Shown piece after piece: positions 46,190 to 54,965 of a DNA stretch of 64,000 nt. Where the stretch lies: assembly GCA_019359715.1 (NCBI GenBank), contig JAHHGS010000065.1, positions 38,176 through 102,175 on the forward strand. The letters run 5' to 3'. The DNA is from Aphanocapsa sp. GSE-SYN-MK-11-07L. Its GTDB lineage: Bacteria; Cyanobacteriota; Cyanobacteriia; Thermosynechococcales; Thermosynechococcaceae. Position 1 is the first letter of the stretch. Every line of letters begins with the position of its first letter. Position numbers and translations under genes: made by a program. The notes beneath the pieces are model-generated. The model was given only the letters and a program-made list of their open reading frames with translations, was not told the DNA's origin and ran no database searches.

Positions 46190-47053
46190 ATGCCACGCGC
46201 CACCTATCAGTTTGCTGAACTCGATCAGGAAGTCTTTACTCTACTCAAGCGGTTAGGCTATCAGCCCCAAGTCATTTTTGATATTGGTGCCTCAAATGGC
46301 TACTGGTCGCGCTTTATCCACGAAGTTTTACCCGATGCCAAGTACCACCTGTTTGAGCCGCTCTCTGACCACATTCCCGATTACGGGGCGCGAATGCAGA
46401 CGGTGCTGAAGGAATATCCTGACTTTCAACTCCACAAGTTTGCGCTCGGAGATGAAGTGACTGATAAAACAATCAATCTTTACGCCGACGGTTTTAGCAG
46501 CACTGTGGTTGAGATGGATAGTATGCAAGGCGTTCAACAGTTAACGGTGCCGATGATGACCTTGGATGCCGCGATCGCCAAGTTTGACCTCCCCCAGCCG
46601 CAGGCGATTAAAGCTGACATTCAGGGGTTTGAGCTAGCAATGCTAAAAGGGGCGCGGAATACCTTGCCAAACGTAGATATTCTACTGTTGGAAAGTTGGC
46701 TCAGTCGCGGCTATGGGCCAGGCTGTGGCTTGCTAATTGAGATGGCCAACTGGCTGCTGCAATTCGATTTTTATCTGTGGGATTTTGCAGAATACTTTCG
46801 GGATGATACCGGCAAGCTCTATACTGTCGATTGCGTATTTGTGAATGGCAAGAACTTACCCCTCCTAGCTGACCCTCAAGTATATGCTCCTCGTTCAGAG
46901 AATAACTATCCTCCCCAGCAAGCAGAGCTAGAGCGATTAAAAGCTGAGAATCTGGCCTTGCACCAAGAAATTCTGGCGATGAAATCTAGCAAGTTTTGGC
47001 AATTGCAATCGCAGTGGATGAAGCTCAAGCGGGCACTGGGGGCTACCGAATAA
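46190..47053 (+). CDS. FkbM-family methyltransferase with C-terminal SKFWQL tail
   Basis: 287 residues. The SAM-binding site is VIFDIGASNGYWSRFI (residues 28-43), and LFEPLSDH follows in the FkbM pattern. IKADIQGFELAMLKGA (~143-158) is the motif before the catalytic region. These enzymes methylate sugar hydroxyls. After a short acidic helix (residues 240-262) the protein ends with MKSSKFWQLQSQWMKLK (264-280), nearly the same as the C termini of two glycosyltransferases in this cluster. It is the first gene of the polysaccharide region. Confidence 0.85.
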   Translation: MPRATYQFAELDQEVFTLLKRLGYQPQVIFDIGASNGYWSRFIHEVLPDAKYHLFEPLSDHIPDYGARMQTVLKEYPDFQLHKFALGDEVTDKTINLYADGFSSTVVEMDSMQGVQQLTVPMMTLDAAIAKFDLPQPQAIKADIQGFELAMLKGARNTLPNVDILLLESWLSRGYGPGCGLLIEMANWLLQFDFYLWDFAEYFRDDTGKLYTVDCVFVNGKNLPLLADPQVYAPRSENNYPPQQAELERLKAENLALHQEILAMKSSKFWQLQSQWMKLKRALGATE

Positions 47054-47574
47054 AGCTTTGTGACAACTCCAGCTTCTCAAAGCCTGGCAGTGAAGACGCT
47101 AGGCTATAATCGAACTGAGCAGAAGAGGGCTTGTCGCCCGGAAGTTTGATTTCATTTAAGTATGGCGTTCTTGCCTCTAGTTTTGGCATTGGTAAAGCGA
47201 ACATACTTTATTCCATAACAATCTTGGCTGGATCTCAGTCAGATATCTGCTGGAATTTTGCGGGCGGTTGAGCTATGCACTTGTCAGAGTGATTTAGGCT
47301 GCGATCGCACATCGCAAAAGGGCAGTTCAGGCTTGGCTGTTGGCTGAGCCTGAAAGGATTCTGCTGTGATTTGGTAGCTTTGGCGTGTTATAAAAAATGC
47401 CTGCTTTGTAGGCACAGTAGATAATAAGCAGATCTACTCATTGTGTGATCGGTATCAATAAAGCGATCGCAAAATATCACGGTTATAGCCCTCCAGCTAT
47501 CACAAAAGCCGAGATAAAACGACGGTAGTTTAGAGAAGTCTTCAACTTATGGCTTCCGAATAAAGGAGTTCAAT
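47054..47574. other. Promoter region of the RTX-protein gene
   Basis: 520 bp without a gene. TTCAGGCT (47326-47333) and AGCCTGAA (47347-47354) form a hairpin. The last 150 bp are AT-rich and contain TATAAA-like sequence near 47390, consistent with the RTX gene promoter. Nothing else is supported. Confidence 0.45.
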
Positions 47575-48753
47575 ATGGCAACGATTAGTGGTACAACTGG
47601 CCCCGATTTACTGGGTGGAACAAATGTCACCGACTTGATCAATGGTTTGGCTGGGAATGATGTTATCCGGGGATTCGACGGTGGTGACTTCTTAAATGGC
47701 GATTTAGATGACGACATTATTGCTGGCGATGGAGGCGATGATTCTGTCTACGGTGCCGCTGGTAGCGACTTTATCTCCGGTGGCGACGGTAATGATATTT
47801 TGATCGGCGATTTGTTTGAGCCTGGCGTTGTCTCTGGCGATGACACAATTAGCGGCGGCAACGGCGACGACTATATCAATGGTCAAGCGGGCAACGATAT
47901 TTTGAGCGGCGATGCTGGTATTGACCTGATGGCAGGTGACGCTGGCAACGACCGGATGCTGGGCGGTGCTGGCAATGACCTGATGGCAGGAGGAACCTTT
48001 TCAACCAGTGTTTCGGGCGATGACCTGATGGACGGCGGCGATGGCAACGACTACATGAACGGTGATGATGGCGCTGATACTGTAACTGGTGGCTTGGGCG
48101 ATGACCAAGTGGTTGGTTCTACGGGCAACGACATTCTGGGCGGTGGCGATGGGGCTGATTTCCTTGCGGGTGGCACGCAAACCTTCACTGGTTCTGGCAA
48201 TGACTACCTGAGCGGCGGTGCTGGGGCCGACATCATGCGAGGAGAAGACGGCACTGACACCCTCGATGGTGGTGCCGACAATGATAACATCCAAGGCGAC
48301 GCTGGCGCTGACATTCTGCACGGTGGTGCCGGGGATGACTTCATCGTCGGTGGCGACGGTTATGACTTCCTGACTGGTGGTGCTGGCGCTGATCGGTTCT
48401 ACTTTAATACAAATACCGATGCCATCTTAGGCACTACTGGATTCGATTCTCAATACTCTCGCGAGTATATTTATGATTTTGAAAGAGGAGCTGACAAAAT
48501 CGATTTAAGAGGCGTTAATCAAACTGCCGCTAATCCTGGAACAATTACCTTTGGTGGTGCCGGTGCCAGGCTTCGAGTAGAACTGATTAACCCAACTCTG
48601 ACCGGAACCTCTACTGGCATCAATGTCGTTTACGTTGACTTCACCGGTAATGGAGGTGGTGCGGCTCCGTTTAGCGATGCTAATGACATGCGGTTCCTGG
48701 TCAAAACGACTGATTTGAATATCTTGACTGCTTCAGACTTTGTGCTTACATAA
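47575..48753 (+). CDS. RTX-type calcium-binding repeat protein
   Basis: 392 residues. From about residue 20 to 280 the protein is a long run of G-G-x-G-x-D-x-(L/I/F) nonapeptides (for example GGDGNDILIGD and GGAGNDLMAGG), forming calcium-filled beta-rolls. Residues 285-392 are a non-repetitive C-terminal domain, as used for type I secretion. No N-terminal signal peptide is present. AAAGGAG precedes the ATG at seven bases. It is likely exported to the surface, perhaps as an S-layer or matrix protein; no catalytic domain is present. A strong terminator follows. Confidence 0.92.
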   Translation: MATISGTTGPDLLGGTNVTDLINGLAGNDVIRGFDGGDFLNGDLDDDIIAGDGGDDSVYGAAGSDFISGGDGNDILIGDLFEPGVVSGDDTISGGNGDDYINGQAGNDILSGDAGIDLMAGDAGNDRMLGGAGNDLMAGGTFSTSVSGDDLMDGGDGNDYMNGDDGADTVTGGLGDDQVVGSTGNDILGGGDGADFLAGGTQTFTGSGNDYLSGGAGADIMRGEDGTDTLDGGADNDNIQGDAGADILHGGAGDDFIVGGDGYDFLTGGAGADRFYFNTNTDAILGTTGFDSQYSREYIYDFERGADKIDLRGVNQTAANPGTITFGGAGARLRVELINPTLTGTSTGINVVYVDFTGNGGGAAPFSDANDMRFLVKTTDLNILTASDFVLT

Positions 48754-48784
48754 ACTTGTCTCTGTCTTAGCAACCTAAAACTGT

Positions 48785-48823
48785 AAAACCGACAGTGCCT
48801 CCTCAAGCACTGTCGGTTTTTTT
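48785..48823 (+). terminator. Intrinsic terminator of the RTX gene
   Basis: Arms 48785-48798 and 48807-48820 pair perfectly over 14 bp, loop CTCCTCAA, and the right arm continues into a run of seven T. It lies 32 bp after the RTX stop and separates that gene from the ABC exporter genes. Confidence 0.93.
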
Positions 48824-48893
48824 GTCATAATGAATTCCTGGTTTGCCAAACTCAATTTTGGCGGCAATGCATTATTAATCAAGGGAGTCAACG

Positions 48894-49754
48894 TTGCTTA
48901 AGTCGATTCAAAAAGTTTTGCGGCAGGGCTTTCAACCAGATCAAGGCACAGCCAATTCTCCCCAAACGTTCAGGGCCAAGCTGGATTTGCTGAAGGCGCT
49001 GGTGCAGCGAGATCTGGAGGCCCGCTATAAAGGGTCAGTGCTGGGCAATCTCTGGCCGGTGATCAACCAACTGTCGCAGCTCTTGATTTATACCTATGTG
49101 TTTGCGATCGTCCTGCGGGTGAAGCTGAGCCTAGAGGGCCTGCCAGCCAACAATTTGACGTTTGGGCTGTGGCTGTTTGCGGGGCTACTGCCTTGGACAG
49201 CCTTTGCGAATGGGTTCACGGTTGGGGCTGCTTCGGTGATTGTGCAGCCGAATCTGGTTAAAAAAGTTGTGTTTCCGGTGGAACTGTTGCCTTTAGTGCC
49301 AGTCTTGTCAGCTTTTGTTGAAAGCAGCTTTGGGCTGATGATTTTAATTACCCTGGTGGCAGTCTCAGCCCAGACGATTCACCCGACTCTGGCCTTGCTG
49401 CCCTTGGTTTGGTTGCCGCAGTTAATGCTGACGGCAGGGTTAGCCTACTTGAGTGCTGGGCTGACAGTGTTTCTGCGCGATATTCCCCAAACCTTAACTG
49501 TGGTGCTGAACCTGTGGTTTTACCTGACGCCGATTGTCTATCCAGAGACAATTATTCCGGCCCAAATTCGCCCTTGGGTGTTTTGGCTCAACCCAATGGC
49601 GGCGATCGCCGAAAACTATCGCGATGCCATCTTGCGGGGCGAAATGCAGCACTGGAGAGAATGGGGGATTGCTTTGATTGTCTCCTTTGCAGTATTGTTG
49701 GCTGGGCTATGGTGCTATCGACGGTTGCGTCCTGCGTTTGCTGACGTACTCTAG
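48894..49754 (+). CDS. Polysaccharide ABC transporter permease (Wzm type)
   Basis: 286 residues with about six membrane helices. LVQRDLEARYKGSVLGNLWPVI is the conserved cytoplasmic gate-helix region of Wzm/TagG permeases. FLRDIPQTLTVVLNLWFYLTPIVYP and WVFWLNPMAAIAENYRDAIL are signatures of the later helices. The start is a TTG with AAGGGAG upstream; the nearest in-frame ATG is followed by a stop. It pairs with the ATPase gene that starts 53 bp further on, forming a lipid-linked glycan exporter. Confidence 0.93.
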   Translation: MLKSIQKVLRQGFQPDQGTANSPQTFRAKLDLLKALVQRDLEARYKGSVLGNLWPVINQLSQLLIYTYVFAIVLRVKLSLEGLPANNLTFGLWLFAGLLPWTAFANGFTVGAASVIVQPNLVKKVVFPVELLPLVPVLSAFVESSFGLMILITLVAVSAQTIHPTLALLPLVWLPQLMLTAGLAYLSAGLTVFLRDIPQTLTVVLNLWFYLTPIVYPETIIPAQIRPWVFWLNPMAAIAENYRDAILRGEMQHWREWGIALIVSFAVLLAGLWCYRRLRPAFADVL

Positions 49755-49806
49755 AAAAGTAAAGGGTGATCACGGTCAGTTGTCGGCTGGTAAAAATCGG
49801 GAACGC

Positions 49807-51120
49807 ATGGGCACAGAAGTCGCAATTTCGTTAAACAATGTCTCGAAGTGCTTTAAGCGCTATCAGCACCCCGTAGACAGATTGAAGGAAATTTTGTTGC
49901 CCCAGAAAGTCCACTCTGAGGAATTTTGGGCGTTGCGAGAAATTGACCTAGAAGTTTATAGAGGTCAAACCCTTGGCATTATTGGTCAGAATGGCTCCGG
50001 CAAAAGTACGCTGCTGCAAATTATTGCGGGCACGCTGACCCCAACGACGGGGCAAGTGACGGTGAATGGGCGAGTTTCGGCCCTGCTAGAGTTGGGCAGT
50101 GGATTCAATGTTGAATTTACGGGGCGACAGAACGTTTTTTTTAATGGTCAAATTTTAGGATTAAGGCAGGAAGAAATTGCCCAAAAATTTGATCAGATTG
50201 CTGCTTTTGCTGACATTGGCGGCTTTATGGATCAGCCGGTTAAAACTTACTCCAGCGGCATGTTTGTCCGGCTAGCCTTTGCGGTGGCGATTCACGTTGA
50301 ACCCGATGTTTTGATTGTTGATGAAGCATTAGCAGTCGGGGACATCTTTTTTCAGCAAAAGTGCTACCGGCAAATCGAAGAAATTCGCTCACGGGGCACG
50401 TCAATTTTGTTTGTCAGCCATGATACCCAAGCCGTTGTCAAGCTCTGCGATCGCGCCGTTGTGCTAGAACATGGGCTGCTAAAGCATCAGGGCACGCCTG
50501 CCGACATGGTTGCTAAGTATACAGAACTCTACTACGCCCAGTTTCAAGAAGAGGTTGTCACCAAGCAAGACCTCGTTACTGAGCCAGAGCAAATAGATCT
50601 TCTGACGGCAACCAAAGCCGACGAGCAAGATCTGGCGATGGAATTTAGGACTGAGTTCGCAAACGGGCAGCGCTATGGGTGTGCGGTTGGCTTAATTGAG
50701 GGGGTGGCGATTACGGCGATCGACGGCACAGCTAAGCAAGTTTTTCAGGTGGGAGAAGAAATTATTTTATCGATTAACATTGGTCAGCATTCAGCCGCAA
50801 TTTGTCCGCTCAACATCGGCTTTCAGATCAAAGACCGATTTGGTTTAGTCTTGGTCGGCACAAACTCATTCTTTCTGTCAGAAGAAATTCAGCAAGCTGA
50901 CTTTGGGCAGCCTTTTGTTTGCCAATTTAGATTTCAGCTATCGATGTTTCCGGCCACCTATACGCTCTGCGTGGCGGTGGCAGAACATAAGCATGGGGCT
51001 GAAATTGTCTACGACTGGATTGAAAGCGCTGGCTTGATTGAAGTCATCTCGGATGGACTACCCAAACAGATCGGACTTTATTTTCCAGACATTAGCATGG
51101 TGTCAAGCCAGCTCAGCTAA
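49807..51120 (+). CDS. Polysaccharide ABC transporter ATPase with C-terminal Wzt-like domain
   Basis: 437 residues. The nucleotide-binding domain has GQNGSGKST (Walker A), the signature YSSGM and DVLIVDEALAVGD (Walker B). The H-loop is VSHD. Residues ~285-437 form a separate beta-rich domain that resembles Wzt_C, which in known O-antigen exporters recognises the methylated or otherwise capped end of the glycan. The frame is open upstream to 49678, but the ATG at 49807 fits the family and avoids overlap with the permease. Methyltransferases nearby are the expected partners. Confidence 0.93.
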   Translation: MGTEVAISLNNVSKCFKRYQHPVDRLKEILLPQKVHSEEFWALREIDLEVYRGQTLGIIGQNGSGKSTLLQIIAGTLTPTTGQVTVNGRVSALLELGSGFNVEFTGRQNVFFNGQILGLRQEEIAQKFDQIAAFADIGGFMDQPVKTYSSGMFVRLAFAVAIHVEPDVLIVDEALAVGDIFFQQKCYRQIEEIRSRGTSILFVSHDTQAVVKLCDRAVVLEHGLLKHQGTPADMVAKYTELYYAQFQEEVVTKQDLVTEPEQIDLLTATKADEQDLAMEFRTEFANGQRYGCAVGLIEGVAITAIDGTAKQVFQVGEEIILSINIGQHSAAICPLNIGFQIKDRFGLVLVGTNSFFLSEEIQQADFGQPFVCQFRFQLSMFPATYTLCVAVAEHKHGAEIVYDWIESAGLIEVISDGLPKQIGLYFPDISMVSSQLS

Positions 51121-51127
51121 TTCACTG

Positions 51128-51148
51128 ATTCACTATTCACTATTCACA
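51128..51148 (+). repeat. Three tandem ATTCACT heptamers
   Basis: The unit attcact occurs at 51128-51134 and 51135-51141, followed by attcaca at 51142-51148. Heptanucleotide tandem repeats are described from cyanobacterial intergenic DNA. The run lies 25 bp before the start of the glycosyltransferase-FkbM fusion gene. Confidence 0.6.
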
Positions 51149-51172
51149 ATTACTGATCAAAAAGAGGAATTC

Positions 51173-53116
51173 ATGGCAACAAATGGGGAGACGGCATCGA
51201 AGACATTTCAACTCCGTCAAAGGTTGGCAGCGCTGATTAATGCCCCAAATTTGACCATCACTTATGCTGATGTGGTGATTACGCCCAACGAGATCAACAA
51301 CAAGCATGGCACGGGCGTATTGGTGAGTCGAATCTTTCAGGACAGACCCAATTTAATTTCGATTCGCTCCAGAGACAATTATCAAGGCGAACACGACTAC
51401 GGCGAAATTCATTTTTGCCTCCCCCATACTGGTTTGTCGAGATTGGAGTCGTACTCAAGTTTACTCAATAAGCTGAGCGGTAGCAGCATTAATCGGGTGT
51501 TTTGCGTGCCCTATTTTGCGGATGATATTGTCAGCGCGATCGTCATTAAAGAATTATTCAATGTCCCTCTGGGGGCATACATTATGGACGATCAGAATAT
51601 TCATTCCCAGGCAATTTCTGATCAGTTAATGGGAGAGTTCTTGCACAAATGCTCGTTGCGCTTTGCTACCCATCCAGAGTTGCGAGATGCCTACGAAAAT
51701 AAATATGGCTTAAAATTCTGGCTCTTGCCCGCCGTTGTCCCAGCTAAACTGATTTGCTCAACGCCGCAGGCAGCGATCGGCAGCAAATTTGAGTCTCGAA
51801 CGGGGGTCTTTATTGGCAGTATCTGGAGCCAAAAATGGTTTGATTTACTCAGAGAAACCATTAAGGGATCTAACCATCAGATTGACTGGTATGGAAATTG
51901 CAATTCGCCCTGGTTTTCAGTCCCTAAAGAATTAGATCAAGATGGCATCAAAGCGCTGGGACTGTTGCCAGAGGAGCAACTCGTTGAGCAGCTCAAAACC
52001 TATCCTTACGTGGTGGTGCCGTCCGGTACTTTGGATGAGCGCGAGGAATCCTGGGCGACGGGGCAACTCAGTTTGCCGGGTAGAATTTTATTCGCTCTGG
52101 CAACCTCAAACACCCCCGTCATTATTCTCGGCAGTGAAAAAACCTCCGCCGCCCGATTTGTAAACCGATTCAAAATTGGCTTAATTGCAGACTACACGGC
52201 AGCCAGCTTCCGTCAGGCAGTCGAACAGATCTGCTTACCAGAAAATCAGGCGGAAATGCGGCGCAATGCCGTTGCTGTAGCGGAGGCTTTTTCTGACCAA
52301 GGGATTACCGAATGGGTCTGGAAATCATTAGAGTTGGGTGAGCCGATCGACACTCGGTTTGAAAAACTGCTGCGACGGACTGAAAGTGATTTGGTGCATT
52401 TCATTGAACCGCCTGTTCCCAGCGAAATCAATAAGGACTTCGCAACGGTTTATCAGGTGATGCGCCGGCTGTGGGGGAATGGTTTTCGACCAGATTTTGT
52501 CGTAGATGTTGGCTCTTCAATTGGCATCTGGTCTTATACCGTTAGTAAGTTCTTCCCTGATGCTCGCTTTGTTCTGATTGATCCGCTCTTGTCCAAGTAC
52601 GATCAAACAGCCAGAAACTATTTTATTGGTAATATCCAGAAGGTAGAAGTGTTAGAAATTGCTGTCTCTAATCAAGCTGGCAATGTTTCTTTTCAAGTTT
52701 CTCCTGACCTGTGGGGAAGTTCGCTCCTGCAACCCGCAGATTTTAGAACCTACGAATCGGTTGATGTTAAGGTGCAAACCCTAGATTACGTTGCCCAAAC
52801 AAAAGCGATTTCAGGGCGTGGCATTCTCAAAATTGATGTTCAATGTGCAGAACATTTAGTCCTGGAAGGAGCACAAAAATTTCTGGAACAAGTCGATGTG
52901 ATTGTCGCTGAGTTATCTTTAGTCAGATACGACAGCCAAGCCAAAGTTTTATCTGAAATGATGCAGATAATTGAACAACTTGGCTTCAGATACTATGATG
53001 ATATTGGCTGTTGGCGATCGCCGGCCGATGGCACCCTATTGCAAAAAGACATTTTGTTTCTTAGAAATGAGTTATTCATTCCACAAGTGGCTGAAGCAAA
53101 TCATCTCAAGCCGTAG
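51173..53116 (+). CDS. Uncharacterised glycosyltransferase-like protein fused to FkbM methyltransferase
   Basis: 647 residues in two parts. Residues 1-400 match the 421-residue protein at 53691 nearly throughout, with NNKHGTG (42-48), AYIMDDQN (135-142), KFWLLPAVV (181-189), SGTLDER (284-290) and GSEKTSAARF (320-329). The layout suggests a GT-B fold, but I recognise no family. Residues 437-640 are an FkbM methyltransferase with VDVGSSIGIWSY (444-455) and KIDVQCAEHLVLEGA. AAAGAGGAATTC precedes the ATG at 51173; the frame is open further upstream. Probably adds and methylates a sugar. Confidence 0.78.
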   Translation: MATNGETASKTFQLRQRLAALINAPNLTITYADVVITPNEINNKHGTGVLVSRIFQDRPNLISIRSRDNYQGEHDYGEIHFCLPHTGLSRLESYSSLLNKLSGSSINRVFCVPYFADDIVSAIVIKELFNVPLGAYIMDDQNIHSQAISDQLMGEFLHKCSLRFATHPELRDAYENKYGLKFWLLPAVVPAKLICSTPQAAIGSKFESRTGVFIGSIWSQKWFDLLRETIKGSNHQIDWYGNCNSPWFSVPKELDQDGIKALGLLPEEQLVEQLKTYPYVVVPSGTLDEREESWATGQLSLPGRILFALATSNTPVIILGSEKTSAARFVNRFKIGLIADYTAASFRQAVEQICLPENQAEMRRNAVAVAEAFSDQGITEWVWKSLELGEPIDTRFEKLLRRTESDLVHFIEPPVPSEINKDFATVYQVMRRLWGNGFRPDFVVDVGSSIGIWSYTVSKFFPDARFVLIDPLLSKYDQTARNYFIGNIQKVEVLEIAVSNQAGNVSFQVSPDLWGSSLLQPADFRTYESVDVKVQTLDYVAQTKAISGRGILKIDVQCAEHLVLEGAQKFLEQVDVIVAELSLVRYDSQAKVLSEMMQIIEQLGFRYYDDIGCWRSPADGTLLQKDILFLRNELFIPQVAEANHLKP

Positions 53117-53156
53117 CCTAATTACAAACATGCAACTGAGAATTGGAGCGTAGAAA

Positions 53157-53678
53157 TTGTTTACTAACAAAGAGTGGGTAATGGAACAGGCAGAGTCTAC
53201 TGATGGGTTTATGACCCCATCAGAATTAAACTGGCTTTATGATCATGCTTGTGGTCAATCCGTGGAAATTGGTAGCTACAAAGGCCGAAGTGCAACCGCG
53301 ATCGGGCTGAAATTGAAAGTCGCGGGTGGGCAGTTGACTTGTATAGATTTGTGGGGCTGGGATTGGGTATACGATGAGTTCCAAGAGAATATGAAACGAT
53401 CGAAGCTGAAGGTTCATATCATGCGGATGAATAGCATTGACGCCGCAAAAAGCTTTAAAGAGCAAAGCCTTGATTTTATCTTTATCGATTCCTCTCATGA
53501 ATATGAAGATACCGTTGCTGAAATCAAAGCCTGGCTACCCAGATTAAAATCTGGTTCGCTCCTCTGTGGACATGATTACCTTCATCCAGACTATCCAGGT
53601 GTAGAGCAAGCAGCGAACGAATTATGTCCTGGTTACGAAAATCCGGTAGATAGTATTTGGACTTACAAAAAACCTTAA
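53157..53678 (+). CDS. Class I SAM-dependent methyltransferase
   Basis: 173 residues. SVEIGSYKGRSATAIGL (residues 35-51) is the SAM-binding loop of the Methyltransf_24 type, LTCIDLWGWD the acidic second strand, and LDFIFIDSSHEYEDTVAEI the fourth strand, with LLCGHDYLHPDYPGVEQA following. Such proteins often sit in polysaccharide clusters. The TTG at 53157 has GGAG eight bases upstream; an ATG at 53181 is an alternative. Confidence 0.82.
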   Translation: MFTNKEWVMEQAESTDGFMTPSELNWLYDHACGQSVEIGSYKGRSATAIGLKLKVAGGQLTCIDLWGWDWVYDEFQENMKRSKLKVHIMRMNSIDAAKSFKEQSLDFIFIDSSHEYEDTVAEIKAWLPRLKSGSLLCGHDYLHPDYPGVEQAANELCPGYENPVDSIWTYKKP

Positions 53679-53690
53679 GTTACTCTATCA

Positions 53691-54956
53691 ATGGATTCTA
53701 TCGAAAAAAATCAGATCCAAAAATGCTTGGAACTACGGTCTAAGTTAGAGAGTTTACTAACTAATAAAAGTAATATTATTCCCAAGTCTACGTCTCTCGC
53801 TGATATTGTGATTTCCCACATTGAAATCAATCATAAACACGGAACAGGGATTTTACTGCAAAGGATTTTTACTGATTCAACCCACATTTTTGCCGTTCGC
53901 TCCAGGGATATGTATGATGGCGAAAATTATTTGGGATTTGGCAGTACCTGTTTATCTCACGCAGGCTTGTCAAGAGCAGAGGTATTTCAGCATGTTTTGC
54001 AAGGGCTGAAAACAATTGATGCCGAACGAGCGATTTGTATTCCCTATTATCCAGATGATGTCCTCTCGGCGATCGCCGTTAAAGAAATCTATGGCATCCC
54101 CTTGTGCACCTACATTATGGATGACCAAAATGTTTACTCTGACGGGATCAGCGATCAATTAATGCGTGAGCTTTTAGTTAAATCTTCACTCCGATTAGCC
54201 ATTTCTCCAGAAATCCGCGACGTTTATGAAAGCAAATATAAATTGAAATTCTGGTTGCTGCCAGCGGTGGTCAATCGATCCTGCTTTCAGACTAGTTCCA
54301 GCTTGCCAAACAGCCAGAAATTTCAAGCTAAAACAGGAATTTTAATTGGCAATATTTGGAGCAATCAATGGTTTAGTCTGCTGCGGGAAACCATTCAGCA
54401 TTCTGGAGTTGAGCTTGACTGGTATGGTAATAACAGCCAGGCCTGGCTGAATGTATCAGACCAGCAGCTCAGAGAAAGCGGAATTCATGATCGTGGGTAT
54501 GTTCAAGAAGAGGAGCTAATTGCTCAACTCAGAAATCATCCCTATGCGATTGTTCCCTCTGGCACCCTGGATGAAAGAGACGATCGCCAAGAAATTGGCC
54601 TACTCAGTCTGCCCAGTCGGATTCCCTTCATCATGACTGCCTCCCAGACACCGATCATTGTTTTGGGCAGCCAGAAAACTGCGGCGGCCCGCTTTGTTGA
54701 ACGGTTTCAAGTCGGGGTAGTTTCAGACTATAATTCAGAAGGTTTCAGGCAAGCCATTGACTATGTCTGCTCTCCAATTGTAAATATGGCGATGCGGAAG
54801 AATGCAGCAACAGTATCTTCATCTCTAGCGTCAGATGATACAGATGAATGGATTTGGGAGTCTTTGAGCCAGGGTGCCCCTGCCGACTTAAGGTTTGAGC
54901 AGTTGTTTGCTGATCCCCCGATTTCCAACCCAATTAGTGACTTGCGATCGGAGTAA
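53691..54956 (+). CDS. Uncharacterised glycosyltransferase-like protein (paralogue)
   Basis: 421 residues, clearly homologous to the N-terminal 400 residues of the preceding fusion protein. Shared blocks are NHKHGTG (47-53), RSRD (70-73), YIMDDQN (141-147), ISDQLM (153-158), KFWLLPAVV (186-194), VPSGTLDER (288-296) and GSQKTAAARF (326-335). Order and spacing suggest a two-domain GT-B-like enzyme, with the C-terminal SGTLDER/GSQKT part as the likely nucleotide-sugar side. No membrane segment. No FkbM part here. I do not recognise the family. Confidence 0.72.
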   Translation: MDSIEKNQIQKCLELRSKLESLLTNKSNIIPKSTSLADIVISHIEINHKHGTGILLQRIFTDSTHIFAVRSRDMYDGENYLGFGSTCLSHAGLSRAEVFQHVLQGLKTIDAERAICIPYYPDDVLSAIAVKEIYGIPLCTYIMDDQNVYSDGISDQLMRELLVKSSLRLAISPEIRDVYESKYKLKFWLLPAVVNRSCFQTSSSLPNSQKFQAKTGILIGNIWSNQWFSLLRETIQHSGVELDWYGNNSQAWLNVSDQQLRESGIHDRGYVQEEELIAQLRNHPYAIVPSGTLDERDDRQEIGLLSLPSRIPFIMTASQTPIIVLGSQKTAAARFVERFQVGVVSDYNSEGFRQAIDYVCSPIVNMAMRKNAATVSSSLASDDTDEWIWESLSQGAPADLRFEQLFADPPISNPISDLRSE

Positions 54957-54965
54957 TTATTGTTG

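Noticed and set aside
48001..48321. Long minus-strand frame opposite the RTX gene
   Set aside because: It results from the regular repeat codons of the RTX gene and has no independent signals.
47575..48500. Repeats in the RTX gene considered as a tandem DNA repeat or CRISPR-like array
   Set aside because: The repetition is at protein level (Gly/Asp nonapeptides). The DNA units vary and there are no spacers.
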